From positions 62,001-126,000 of the forward strand of contig NZ_PGGO01000011.1 of assembly GCF_003010955.1 (NCBI RefSeq): DNA of 64,000 nucleotides, written 5' to 3'. This document shows positions 54,970 through 63,282 of this stretch, piece by piece (positions within the stretch are counted from its first letter, which is position 1; every line of letters starts with the position of its first letter). This DNA is from Phyllobacterium brassicacearum. Its GTDB lineage: Bacteria > Pseudomonadota > Alphaproteobacteria > Rhizobiales > Rhizobiaceae. The notes below the pieces were generated by a model. It did not search any database. It was not told where the DNA came from and saw only the letters and a program-made list of their open reading frames with translations. Both the position numbers and the translations under genes were made by a program.

Positions 54970-54986
54970 ATATTGCATCGCAATAT
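54970..54986. promoter_or_regulatory. Palindrome in AT-rich tract
   Basis: ATATTGC-ATC-GCAATAT, perfect 7-bp arms, inside the AT-rich stretch upstream of the omp gene. Operator-like; the binding protein is not known. Confidence 0.45.
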
Positions 54987-55058
54987 CGTTGGACTTTAGC
55001 GAAAATTTTCATCAAATATCACTAGATTTGTATTTTATTGCTATATTCAAAAGCAATT

Positions 55059-55076
55059 GAATTCATTGATGAATTC
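55059..55076. promoter_or_regulatory. 18-base palindrome upstream of omp
   Basis: GAATTCAT-TG-ATGAATTC, perfect 8-bp arms with a 2-base centre. Good candidate operator for a dimeric regulator. Confidence 0.5.
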
Positions 55077-55140
55077 TGGTTGTTGCATAAAAAACACATC
55101 GCATTTCCGCCATTTTCTCGTCAGCTTCTTTTCACAGTCC

Positions 55141-55172
55141 GGAGCGAGTGCCGCCACAATGCGGAGCGAGTG
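55141..55172 (+). repeat. Direct repeats with a 22-base period
   Basis: GGAGCGAGTG at 55141-55150 and 55163-55172. The distance is two helical turns, so both copies face the same side of DNA. Possible tandem regulator sites. Confidence 0.45.
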
Positions 55173-55205
55173 TCCGTCTCGTCAAGCGGACGCAATCTTG
55201 GTTTT

Positions 55206-55213
55206 CCCCCCCC
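55206..55213 (+). repeat. C8 homopolymer in omp leader
   Basis: Eight C in a row, 48 bases before the omp ATG. Length could vary by slippage and change leader or promoter spacing. Confidence 0.5.
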
Positions 55214-55260
55214 GACCAGTGCCCGCTCCGTGTAAAAGAGTTCTAAAAAAGGAGATTGCC

Positions 55261-55902
55261 ATGCGCACTCTTAAAAAAATGATCCTCGCTTCGGCCGCTG
55301 TGCTGACGCTTTCCGCCCCGGTTCTTGCTGCTGACGCCGTCGTCGAACAGGCTCCGGCTCCGGAAGCCATCGTTGAAGCACCCGTCTCCGATTGGTCCGG
55401 CGCTTATCTTGGTGCCTATGGCGGCTACGGCTGGAACAAGCACAAGACCGATGAAGGCAACATCAATGCCGACGGTGTCAAAGGCGGCGCCTATGGTGGT
55501 TACAACTTCCAGAACGGCCAGTTCGTCTACGGTGGTGAAGCCGATCTCGGTTACTCCGGCGGCGACGATACCAGCAATGGCATCAAGGCCAAGCAGGGCG
55601 TAGAAGGCTCGGTCCGTGCTCGTGCCGGTATCGATCTCAACCCGGTTCTGCTCTACGGCACAGGCGGTCTTGCTGTAACGAACAGCAAGCTTGAATCCGC
55701 TACGGGCAGTGATTCCAATACCCATATCGGTTGGACGGCTGGTGCTGGTGCGGAAGCCAAGATCACTCAGAACATCGTCGGACGTCTTGAGTATCGCTAT
55801 TCCGACTACGGCAAGAAAGACTACGACCTGGGCGGCGTTGACGACGTTTCCAGCAAGCTGACGACGAATGAGATTCGTCTGGGCGTTGGCTACAAGTTCT
55901 AA
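55261..55902 (+). CDS. Outer-membrane beta-barrel protein, Omp25/Omp31 family
   Basis: 213 residues. Signal peptide MRTLKKMILASAAVLTLSA with cleavage near VLA-ADA. The mature part starts with an Ala/Pro/Glu-rich linker, then an eight-strand barrel (WSGAYLGAYGGYGW, GGYNFQNGQFVYGGEADLGY, cited in parts) and ends in GVGYKF with the C-terminal Phe needed for outer-membrane insertion. Similar proteins are major, strongly expressed antigens and membrane stabilisers in Brucella. A terminator follows. Confidence 0.9.
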   Translation: MRTLKKMILASAAVLTLSAPVLAADAVVEQAPAPEAIVEAPVSDWSGAYLGAYGGYGWNKHKTDEGNINADGVKGGAYGGYNFQNGQFVYGGEADLGYSGGDDTSNGIKAKQGVEGSVRARAGIDLNPVLLYGTGGLAVTNSKLESATGSDSNTHIGWTAGAGAEAKITQNIVGRLEYRYSDYGKKDYDLGGVDDVSSKLTTNEIRLGVGYKF

Positions 55903-55919
55903 GCCGCGTACGACCCAGA

Positions 55920-55952
55920 AAAAGCCGGGCAGGAAACTGCCCGGCTTTTTTG
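55920..55952. terminator. Bidirectional terminator after omp
   Basis: AAAAGCCGGGCAG-GAAA-CTGCCCGGCTTTT, 13-bp stem with a GNRA loop, followed by T-rich sequence on the plus strand and preceded by A on the left, so it also serves the convergent GST gene. Confidence 0.9.
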
Positions 55953-55962
55953 TGTCCAGCGT

Positions 55963-56559
55963 TTATTTTGGCAGCAATGCCGCGAGCTCAGGGTGCAGTT
56001 CCTCGAAGCGCTTCTGCCAGCGCTTCAATTTCGAGCGGCCTTTTTCCCATTTGCCTTCAAAACGAAGGCTCGCATAGGCGAGGGCAGCTGCGAGCGCGAT
56101 ATGACCGCCATGGATTTTCTTGCTGAGCCGCGGCGGTGCGGCATTCAACTGATCGAACACGCGGATCGCCTTGCCCCACTGGCGATCGAGCCATGGCTGG
56201 TGGATTTTTTCCTCCGGATGAAACCGGCGCTCATAGACATGTGCGAGCAATACGTCGCATAGGCCGTCGGCAATCGATTCCAGTTGCTCGGCTTCGAGTC
56301 GCTTTTCCGCATTGCGCGGGAAAATCTTGTTGCCGGAAACACGGTTCAGATATTGGGTGATCACCCGGCTGTCGAAGATGGCCTTGCCATCATCGAGAAT
56401 GAGCGTCGGAATTTTGCCGAGGGGGTTCGCATCGATCAATTCCGCCGGTTCGGCATTGCTGTCAACCAGGATCGACTCGACGGGAATGCCGGCATAAAGA
56501 GCCGCCATGCGGACTTTGGTGCTATAGGGTGAGGCAGGCGAATAGAGAACTTTCGTCAC
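55963..56559 (-). CDS. Glutathione S-transferase family protein
   Basis: 198 residues. N-terminal thioredoxin-like domain with SPASPYSTKVRMAALYAG (active Ser or Cys-equivalent near residue 9), LGKIPTLILDDGKAIFDSRVI as the glutathione site, and a helical C-terminal domain. GTG 56559 gives the family N-terminus (VTKVLYSPASP); the frame is open to 56622. Convergent with omp. Confidence 0.83.
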   Translation of the reverse strand: MTKVLYSPASPYSTKVRMAALYAGIPVESILVDSNAEPAELIDANPLGKIPTLILDDGKAIFDSRVITQYLNRVSGNKIFPRNAEKRLEAEQLESIADGLCDVLLAHVYERRFHPEEKIHQPWLDRQWGKAIRVFDQLNAAPPRLSKKIHGGHIALAAALAYASLRFEGKWEKGRSKLKRWQKRFEELHPELAALLPK

Positions 56560-56633
56560 GGTGACGCTCCAGTGGCTTGGCGATTCGATGTCAAACCGTA
56601 AACCTGCCCTGTCATTTAGCAAAGTGCCGGATA

Positions 56634-57368
56634 CTATTGTGTTCCAGGCATCTCAACCGATCTCCGCCGGCAGCTCGAACGCTCGACCTCGGGGCAGGCG
56701 CGAAAGTTCAGATCCTTTGTCAGGCAGACCCGCACCTCGCGCAAATGTTCGCGGTCACAGGTAACGGCAATTCCTCCAGTCGTCAGGCCAGGGTTGGCAG
56801 CGACAAAGGCCTGTTCCAGAACAAGCGGATTGACGGGCGCGCGCGGTGTTGGCTGGCGATAGGCTGGCGGGATCGAAACGCGATCGAGCGCCTTTCGTAT
56901 CATCGAAAAATAGTCGTTTTGGCTCAAGCCCGTGCAAGAGCCATGCTTGCGCCATTCATGGACGACAAGCCCGGTCGACGGCATGATGTCGGAAAGCTGC
57001 TTGGCACGGGCAAAGGGAACGTCGCGCGGCTGCGACGTATCGCAATCCTGCGGGTAGCCGCGCTCATATTGCGGCCATAGCCCATGTACGATGAAGCCAT
57101 ACGGCCTGCCGGATGCACACTGCTGGCGGTTTGCGTTCGAACCCTCTGCCGCGCAATAGCTCGGCGACCAGGAAAGAGCGAGGACGTAGTAGTCAAAGCC
57201 CGATCCAGTAGGTGAGGCTTCCGGCGAAGGATCCGCTCGCTGTTCCGATGCTGTGATTGGGCCGGGAGGGGTGGCCAGCTCCTGATCCTGCTCCCGCAAG
57301 TACGTAAGGGCCGTAATACCGATCAGCGCAGCAAACAGCAGGTACCGCGCCAGCTTGCCGACTGGCAT
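56634..57368 (-). CDS. Ribonuclease T2 family protein
   Basis: 244 residues with an N-terminal membrane or signal segment (YLLFAALIGITALTYL). Both catalytic segments are intact: CAS1 FIVHGLWPQ (His95) and CAS2 HEWRKHGSC (His137, Glu138, His142). Cysteines at 72, 84, 109 and 145 suggest disulfides in the periplasm. Bacterial T2 RNases (RNase I) degrade RNA in the periplasm. Located 13 bases after a small secreted protein gene on the same strand. Confidence 0.9.
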   Translation of the reverse strand: MPVGKLARYLLFAALIGITALTYLREQDQELATPPGPITASEQRADPSPEASPTGSGFDYYVLALSWSPSYCAAEGSNANRQQCASGRPYGFIVHGLWPQYERGYPQDCDTSQPRDVPFARAKQLSDIMPSTGLVVHEWRKHGSCTGLSQNDYFSMIRKALDRVSIPPAYRQPTPRAPVNPLVLEQAFVAANPGLTTGGIAVTCDREHLREVRVCLTKDLNFRACPEVERSSCRRRSVEMPGTQ

Positions 57369-57381
57369 GCCTTATCTGCGC

Positions 57382-57825
57382 TTAGTACAGCGTCTTGCAC
57401 TTGCCATTGTAGACGTGCCAGCGATCGAATCCGGCAACGCAGAACTCGACATTGTCACCGAGGCCGACGAAGCCCTGGCCCTCTTCGATCAGATACCAGA
57501 CCGGCCGCTGGTCGCCGTCGGAAAGGTGAGCTGTCGCACGGCAGTAATGGCGGGCAACAGCAGCAAGATCCGGCTCGCGGCTCGGTTCGTAACGGCTTTG
57601 CTGCACGTTGCTGAAATTCACAATCGACACTTGTGGCAGGTAAGGCACGTGATGCACCTGATAGGAGAACCTGCTTACGATGCGGTTGAGAACATACGAC
57701 TGCCCGCAGGTATCGTCATAGACTGGGCTCGCTGAATAATCTGCCGCCCTTGCCGGCGCGACGATCGAAGTCAGTGCCACACCGACGGCGAAGCTTGCAG
57801 CAAGAAGGGACGATACGCGTGCCAT
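57382..57825 (-). CDS. Secreted protein of unknown function
   Basis: 147 residues from ATG 57825 (GGAGA upstream). Signal peptide SLLAASFAVGVALTSIVAPARA. The mature part has five cysteines (TCGQSYVLNRI, HYCRATAHL, EFCVAGFDRW, GKCKTLY) and reads WYLIEEGQGFVGLGDN. I do not recognise a family. Its place directly before RNase T2 suggests a shared transcript; a role as inhibitor or partner is only speculation. Confidence 0.7.
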   Translation of the reverse strand: MARVSSLLAASFAVGVALTSIVAPARAADYSASPVYDDTCGQSYVLNRIVSRFSYQVHHVPYLPQVSIVNFSNVQQSRYEPSREPDLAAVARHYCRATAHLSDGDQRPVWYLIEEGQGFVGLGDNVEFCVAGFDRWHVYNGKCKTLY

Positions 57826-57881
57826 GATCACTCTCCGTGAATGTCTTCGTGGCGCCAATCTCGACCAGCAGTTGCTTTCGG

Positions 57882-58742
57882 TCAAGTGCGATCTTGCTCG
57901 GCGCGGATCCAATCGAGCGTGAAGCCTGCTTTCTGTTCCGCACTGAGGATTTTCGACAACGCTGGCAGGACCGTGCGCAGTTCGTCATGGAGCGTGAAGG
58001 GCGGATTGACGATGATCATCCCGGTTCCGTCCAGTCGCGGTTCGGCCGAAGCACCACGAATCATCAATTCCGTGCGCAATATCTTGGGTATTCCCGTGTC
58101 GTGCAGCGCAGCGATGAACCGCCGGACCTCGTGCCGGTCCTTCACGGGGTACCACAATGCAAACGTTCCGCCGGAAAATCGCTTGTGGGCCCTGACCAGT
58201 CCCTCGACGATCCGGTCGAATTCGCCTGCCACCTCGAACGGCGGATCGACGAGAATGAGACCGCGCTTCTCCTTTGGCGGCAGGTGAGCGCCGAGCGCCA
58301 GCCAGCCGTCGAGTTTGGTCACCCGAACCTGGATGTCACCCTCGAAGATTTCCGACAACAGCTCCGCGTCTTCGGGATGGAGTTCGAGGGCCGAGAGCCG
58401 ATCCTGGCGGCGCAACAGATGGCGCACGATCAAGGGTGAACCCGGATATTGCCGCATCTCGCCATCGGGGTTTTCCGCGCGCACGATATCAAGATAGGGC
58501 TGAATCAGGTCTGCGACCTTGGCATCGACTTTCGCGTCCAGTAGTCGTCCGACGCCGCTTTGCCACTCATTGGTCTTACCGGCCTCAACGCCCTGCAGGT
58601 CGTATCGACCGATACCCGCATGGGTGTCGATAACGCGGAACGCTTGGTCCTTGCGTTGCAGATAGAGGACAATTCGCGTCAGGATGATGTGTTTGACCAC
58701 ATCGGCGAAATTGCCGGCATGATAGGCGTGACGGTAGTTCAT
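57882..58742 (-). CDS. rlmJ: 23S rRNA (adenine-2030-N6)-methyltransferase
   Basis: 286 residues. N-terminus MNYRHAYHAGNFADVVKH is the RlmJ signature; the catalytic DPPF tetrad is in ILVDPPFE, and DTHAGIGRYDL contributes to the SAM site. E. coli RlmJ modifies A2030 of 23S rRNA. Divergent from the EamA transporter gene, with a Pho-box-like site in between. Confidence 0.93.
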   Translation of the reverse strand: MNYRHAYHAGNFADVVKHIILTRIVLYLQRKDQAFRVIDTHAGIGRYDLQGVEAGKTNEWQSGVGRLLDAKVDAKVADLIQPYLDIVRAENPDGEMRQYPGSPLIVRHLLRRQDRLSALELHPEDAELLSEIFEGDIQVRVTKLDGWLALGAHLPPKEKRGLILVDPPFEVAGEFDRIVEGLVRAHKRFSGGTFALWYPVKDRHEVRRFIAALHDTGIPKILRTELMIRGASAEPRLDGTGMIIVNPPFTLHDELRTVLPALSKILSAEQKAGFTLDWIRAEQDRT

Positions 58743-58837
58743 GGCTCGCTTGTTTCACGATGTTTGCTCGTTCGCAAGCACGTAGCAGACGCGTTTAGAT
58801 TTGTTGATGTTAATCTTGTGATTATGGAATTTGCCGC

Positions 58838-58855
58838 CTGACACAAATCTGTCAT
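58838..58855 (+). promoter_or_regulatory. Pho-box-like site upstream of the EamA transporter
   Basis: CTGACACAAATCTGTCAT matches 16 of 18 positions of the E. coli PhoB-box consensus (CTGTCATAWAWCTGTCAY): two CTGNCA half-sites with an 11-base period. The downstream half-site is perfect. It lies 46 bases before the EamA start. No clear -10 is seen after it. Confidence 0.45.
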
Positions 58856-58900
58856 AGAGCAGGGTGAACACGCGGATGGTCGACGTGTTGGGGTCTCATC

Positions 58901-59743
58901 ATGTCCGGAACCGTCGTCCTCGTCGTGCTGTTTGCTGCGCTGATGCATGCAAGCTGGAACGCTGTGGTCAAATCCGAGGGCGACAAGTTCCTCAATACCG
59001 TCGTCGTGGTCACCTCAGCAGGCATCATCGCCGCATGCTGCCTGCCGTTCCTGTCGCCGCCGGCGCGCGAAAGCTGGCCATTTCTTGCCGCATCCGGTGT
59101 TGCTCAGGTCATTTACCTCACACTCGTTGCCGCCGCGTACCGCAGTGGTGACATGAGCCAGGCCTATCCGATCATGCGCGGCACAGCACCACTGATCGTC
59201 GCCATCGCAAGCGGACCCTTGATTGGCGAAGTACTCTCCTTGCAGAAATGGGCCGGAATTGCATTGATCTGCGGTGGTGTTCTGGCGCTGGCTCTGGAAT
59301 CACGCCGCCGGGCCACAGCAAATCGCGCCGCCACCATATTCGCCTTGATCAACGCTGTCGTGATCGCGTCCTACACGCTCATTGATGGTATTGGCGTCCG
59401 CCAGTCGGGTGCGCCGGCATCCTATACGATGTGGGTATTCGTACTGAACGCTGTGCCGCTCCTACTATGGACAATGGTCATGCGCCGGGGTGAACTCTGG
59501 CCGCATTTTGTCAAGCGCACCCGCCTTGCAACGATCGGCGGCGTTGGCACGCTTGGCTCTTACGGACTCGCGCTTTGGGCAATGACCATGGCGCCGGTGG
59601 CTGCGGTGGCTGCGCTGCGCGAAACATCGATCCTGTTTGCCGTTGCCATCTCCGCCCTCATTCTCAACGAGAGTGTGGGTATGAAGCGGCTCGTCGCAGT
59701 CGCCTTGATAGCTGCCGGTGCCGCCGTCATGCGCCTTGCCTGA
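58901..59743 (+). CDS. EamA/DMT family transporter
   Basis: 280 residues with ten hydrophobic segments in two EamA repeats (LVVLFAALMHASWNAVVKSEGDK, AAYRSGDMSQAYPIMRGTAPL, cited in part). Substrate unknown. The Pho-box-like site upstream raises the idea that it is induced by phosphate limitation. Convergent with the following GST gene (one base between stops). Confidence 0.85.
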   Translation: MSGTVVLVVLFAALMHASWNAVVKSEGDKFLNTVVVVTSAGIIAACCLPFLSPPARESWPFLAASGVAQVIYLTLVAAAYRSGDMSQAYPIMRGTAPLIVAIASGPLIGEVLSLQKWAGIALICGGVLALALESRRRATANRAATIFALINAVVIASYTLIDGIGVRQSGAPASYTMWVFVLNAVPLLLWTMVMRRGELWPHFVKRTRLATIGGVGTLGSYGLALWAMTMAPVAAVAALRETSILFAVAISALILNESVGMKRLVAVALIAAGAAVMRLA

Positions 59744-59744
59744 T

Positions 59745-60392
59745 CTATTCCGGCAGCATACTGAAATAGGGACTTGCTTCATCAATGGCGCGGGCGAAGG
59801 AAGGGCGATTCACCAATCTGTCCAGATAGCTGGACAAATTTGAATGTTCGGCGCCGAACGGCACTGACATATTGGTGTAGAACAGCGCGGGCGATGCGGC
59901 GCAATCCGCCATGGTGTAGTGGTCCCCCGTTGCCCAACGGTGGCCCGCCAGATCTTTCTCCAGAATGCCATAGGCTGTTCTCAGTTTGCCGCGCGCTTCT
60001 TCCACGCCAAACGCATCGTTGTGACCCTCTGGCCGGAAATTATCGGTCACGATCTTCTGCATCGGCACCTGGACATGCAGGTCGAAAAACCTGTCGAGCT
60101 GCCTCGCCCTGAATGCCAGTTCGGGATCGGCCGGCAGCATCTGCGCTTTCCCAGGATAATGCTGGTCAAGATACTCGATGATCAGGCTGGATTCAGGGAT
60201 CGTCTTGCCGCGCGCTCCGTCCCGGAGCACTGGAAACTGCCGGATCGGCCAGATCTCCTTAAAGCTCGCATTTGCCACTGGATCCATGAAATCGACGACT
60301 TCCTTCTCGAAGGCCAGCTCTTTCTCGTAAAGCGCGATCAACACCTTCATGCAGAATGACGACAGCGGGTGAAAATACAGTTTGAGCGACAT
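59745..60392 (-). CDS. Glutathione S-transferase family protein
   Basis: 215 residues from ATG 60392 (GGAGG seven bases upstream). N-terminal thioredoxin fold (LKLYFHPLSSFCMKVLIALYEK) with RQFPVLRDGARGKTIPESSLIIEYLD as the glutathione site; SSFC may supply the active residue. Helical C-terminal domain. Divergent from the molybdoenzyme gene. Confidence 0.84.
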   Translation of the reverse strand: MSLKLYFHPLSSFCMKVLIALYEKELAFEKEVVDFMDPVANASFKEIWPIRQFPVLRDGARGKTIPESSLIIEYLDQHYPGKAQMLPADPELAFRARQLDRFFDLHVQVPMQKIVTDNFRPEGHNDAFGVEEARGKLRTAYGILEKDLAGHRWATGDHYTMADCAASPALFYTNMSVPFGAEHSNLSSYLDRLVNRPSFARAIDEASPYFSMLPE

Positions 60393-60437
60393 CACGTTTC
60401 CTCCGGTCCTGCATCGCTTGTGCGACGTTTAATACTA

Positions 60438-60449
60438 AAGTAATTACTT
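60438..60449. promoter_or_regulatory. Palindrome between GST and molybdoenzyme genes
   Basis: AAGTAATTACTT, a perfect 12-base palindrome in an AT-rich island of the 158-base divergent gap. Resembles operators of small winged-helix regulators; none is encoded nearby. Confidence 0.35.
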
Positions 60450-60550
60450 AACTATCAAGAAGCCAGGTCGTCGTCAAGGCGGGAGGCGAAGTTTGTCACC
60501 AAGACAAAAAGCGCATTTCTGCACGTCATTTTTTGCGCTAAGGATACGCC

Positions 60551-62662
60551 ATGAACAAAGCTGTCCTTCTCCGCACCGGCCATTCCGCCTGTCCCCACGA
60601 TTGCCCTTCGACCTGCGCTCTCGATGTGGAAGTGCTCGATACTGGCCATATCGGCCGTGTCCGCGGGGCCAAGGAGAACACCTACACGGCGGGCGTCATC
60701 TGCGCCAAGGTTGCCCGTTATGCCGAGCGCATTCACCACCCGGACCGGCTGCTGAAGCCCGTTATTCGTGGCGGCGCCAAGGGCGAGGGCGTCTGGAAAG
60801 AGGCGAGTTGGGAAGCGGCGCTTGACCTGATCGCCGAACGCTTCCTGAAGGCCGAAGCAGAATACGGTTCAGAAAGCGTCTGGCCGTACTACTATGCCGG
60901 CACAATGGGCCTCGTGCAGCGCGACTCGATCCACCGCCTGCGGCATGCGAAGAAATACACAAACCAGTTCGACAGCATTTGCACGAACCTCGCCTGGTCA
61001 GGGTTTTTTGCCGGCACGGGCAAGCTCGGCGGCGTGGATCCGCGTGAAATGGCCAAGTCTGACTGCGTGGTCATCTGGGGGACCAATGCCGCGGCGACGC
61101 AGGTGAATGTGATGACCCATGCCGTACGTGCCCGCAAGGACCGCGGCGCCAAGATCGTCGCCATCGACATCTACGAGACGGCGACAGTGCGGCAAGCCGA
61201 TCTGGGTTTGGTCCTCAAGCCTGGCACCGACGGTGCATTCGCCTGCGCGGTCATGCACGTGCTCTTCCGCGATGGGCTCGCCGATTGGGGATATCTCAAC
61301 GCCTATACCGACGACCCGAAGGGCCTCGAGCAACACTTGAAGGACCGCCCCCCGGAATGGGCCGCTGCGATCACGGGTCTCTCCGTTGCGGAAATTGAGG
61401 AATTCGCGCGTCTCGTCGGTACGACCAAGAAGACATTCTTCCGCCTCGGCTATGGGTTCGCACGCCAGCGCAACGGAGCCGTCAATATGCATGCGGCATT
61501 GTCGATTCCCGCTGTCACGGGAGCCTGGAAATATGAGGGCGGCGGCGGCTTTCATTCGAACTCCGGCATCTTCCGCATGGACAAGCGCGAGATCGAGGGC
61601 AGGGACTTTGCAGATCCGTCCGTCCGCCATATCGACCAGTGCAAGATCGGAGCGGCGCTAACCGGCGACCCGGCGGCGCTCTATGGCGGTCCGCCTGTCA
61701 TGGCCATGCTGGTGCAGAACACCAATCCGGCCAACGTCGCGCCGGAACAGCGCCTGGTGAAGCAGGGCATGCAGCGCGATGACCTCTTTATGGCGGTGCA
61801 CGAGCAGTTCATGACCGATACGGCGAAACTTGCCGATGTTGTGCTCCCGGCGACCATGTTCATGGAGCATGACGATATTTATCGAGGTGGCGGCCAGCAG
61901 CATATCGTGCTTGGTCCGAAGCTGATCGATGGTCCCGGAGAGACACGGCCGAACCTCTATGTCATCAACGAACTGGCAAAACGCCTTGGGGTCGACCACC
62001 TTCCGGGCTTCGATCTGGATGCCAGGACCTTGATCGACAACATGCTGGAAGCAAGCAATCTGCCCGGATTCGACGCGCTGAAGGAGGCGCGCTGGCTCGA
62101 CATCCAGCCGGATTTTGAAACGGCCCACTACGAAAAGGGCTTCAATTGGCCGGATGGCAAATTCCGCTTCAAGCCGGAATGGACCAACGGTTCGTCTCCG
62201 AACCGCCCACCTCAGTCGATGGGCCTGCAGGGACCTTATGACACGCTACCGCAATGGCCCGACTATTGGGAAGCGATCGAGGTTGCGGATGAAAAACACC
62301 CGTTCCGCCTGGCCACATCGCCTGCACACAACTTCCTGAATTCATCGTTCGCCGAAACGGCGACATCGCTCGCAAAGGAACGGCGGCCCGAACTCCTGAT
62401 TCATCCCGAGGATGCTGCCGAACTTGGCATTGAGGATGGCGCGCGCGTTGAAATTGGCAATGATCGCGGCGAGGTCGTCCTGCACGCGCGCGTGCAGGAC
62501 TTGACGAAACGCGGAGTGGTGATTTCGGAAGGCATCTTTGCCAACTCCGCTTTCGAGCGCGGCGAGGGCATCAATGTCCTGACCGGAGCGGATTCACCCG
62601 CGCCCAATGGCGGCGCTGCCTTCCACGACAACAAGGTCTGGGTGCGGTTGGCAGCGAACTAA
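60551..62662 (+). CDS. Molybdopterin oxidoreductase family protein
   Basis: 703 residues, DMSO-reductase superfamily. A [4Fe-4S] site is formed by Cys14, Cys18, Cys22 (CPHDCPSTCAL) and Cys51 (GVICAKVARY). Domains for bis-MGD binding follow (VVIWGTNAAATQVN, LVQNTNPANVAPEQ, VVLPATMFMEHDDIYRGGGQQH, cited in part) and a C-terminal molybdopterin dinucleotide-binding domain. No Tat signal or membrane partner is encoded beside it, so it is probably cytoplasmic. The substrate is unknown; the moaD-moaE pair is 10 kb away. Confidence 0.88.
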   Translation: MNKAVLLRTGHSACPHDCPSTCALDVEVLDTGHIGRVRGAKENTYTAGVICAKVARYAERIHHPDRLLKPVIRGGAKGEGVWKEASWEAALDLIAERFLKAEAEYGSESVWPYYYAGTMGLVQRDSIHRLRHAKKYTNQFDSICTNLAWSGFFAGTGKLGGVDPREMAKSDCVVIWGTNAAATQVNVMTHAVRARKDRGAKIVAIDIYETATVRQADLGLVLKPGTDGAFACAVMHVLFRDGLADWGYLNAYTDDPKGLEQHLKDRPPEWAAAITGLSVAEIEEFARLVGTTKKTFFRLGYGFARQRNGAVNMHAALSIPAVTGAWKYEGGGGFHSNSGIFRMDKREIEGRDFADPSVRHIDQCKIGAALTGDPAALYGGPPVMAMLVQNTNPANVAPEQRLVKQGMQRDDLFMAVHEQFMTDTAKLADVVLPATMFMEHDDIYRGGGQQHIVLGPKLIDGPGETRPNLYVINELAKRLGVDHLPGFDLDARTLIDNMLEASNLPGFDALKEARWLDIQPDFETAHYEKGFNWPDGKFRFKPEWTNGSSPNRPPQSMGLQGPYDTLPQWPDYWEAIEVADEKHPFRLATSPAHNFLNSSFAETATSLAKERRPELLIHPEDAAELGIEDGARVEIGNDRGEVVLHARVQDLTKRGVVISEGIFANSAFERGEGINVLTGADSPAPNGGAAFHDNKVWVRLAAN

Positions 62663-63282
62663 TCGCTGAACACCGTCCGCCCATTCTCCATCTTGGCCTT
62701 GCCGGTCGCGACAAGCGCCAGCGCGCGGGCATAGGTCTCGTGCTCGACGGAAAGCACCCGCTCGGTAAGGGAGTCTGCTGTATCACCGGTCTTCACCGGC
62801 ACGGCAGTCTGCGCAATGATCGGGCCTTCATCCATGCCCGCCGTTACGAAATGCACCGTGCAGCCATGCACGCGCACGCCAGCTTCCAGCGCCTGGTCGT
62901 GGGTGTGAAGTCCCCTGAACAGCGGCAGCAGGGAAGGGTGGATGTTGAGCATCTTTCCTTCCCATTCGCGCACGAATTCCGGTGAGAGCAGCCGCATATA
63001 GCCGGCGAGGCAGACAATATCGGCCTTTGCAGCATGCAATGCTTCGGAGACCGCCGTCTCATGTTGCTGTTTGGAAGCATAATCGCGGTTCGGGATCGCG
63101 TATGCCTGGATGCCCTGCGCACGCGCTGCATCAAGCCCTCCGGCATCGGACTTGTTGGCAATAACCGCAACGATTTCCGCGGGAAAGTCGGCGTTCTTGG
63201 CTGCTTCGATGAGCGCACTCATATTGGAGCCGCGGCCCGAAATGAGGACTGCAACACGCTTTTTCGGAAGGCTCGTGCTCAC
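62659..63282 (-). CDS. purN: Phosphoribosylglycinamide formyltransferase
   Basis: Third step of purine synthesis (GAR to FGAR with 10-formyl-THF). 207 residues; [12 protein letters not shown] binds the phosphate and the catalytic Asn-His-Asp set is in [10 protein letters not shown] and [13 protein letters not shown] start overlaps the purM stop (GTGA). Its stop overlaps that of the convergent molybdoenzyme. Confidence 0.95.
   Translation of the reverse strand: MSTSLPKKRVAVLISGRGSNMSALIEAAKNADFPAEIVAVIANKSDAGGLDAARAQGIQAYAIPNRDYASKQQHETAVSEALHAAKADIVCLAGYMRLLSPEFVREWEGKMLNIHPSLLPLFRGLHTHDQALEAGVRVHGCTVHFVTAGMDEGPIIAQTAVPVKTGDTADSLTERVLSVEHETYARALALVATGKAKMENGRTVFSD

Larger units (their letters stand above)
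54779..55260. promoter_or_regulatory. 482-base regulatory region upstream of the outer-membrane protein
   Basis: No convincing gene. 54940-55060 is strikingly AT-rich with many TpA steps, unlike the rest of the window. It holds two perfect palindromes (54970-54986 and 55059-55076), a 10-base direct repeat with a 22-base period (55141-55172) and a run of eight C (55206-55213). The ribosome-binding site is AAAAAAGGAG just before ATG 55261. I could not fix the promoter. Confidence 0.65.

Noticed and set aside
55057-55260. N-terminal extension of the omp gene back to 55057
   Set aside because: The signal peptide and AAAAAAGGAG ribosome-binding site place the start at 55261; the extension would precede the signal peptide.
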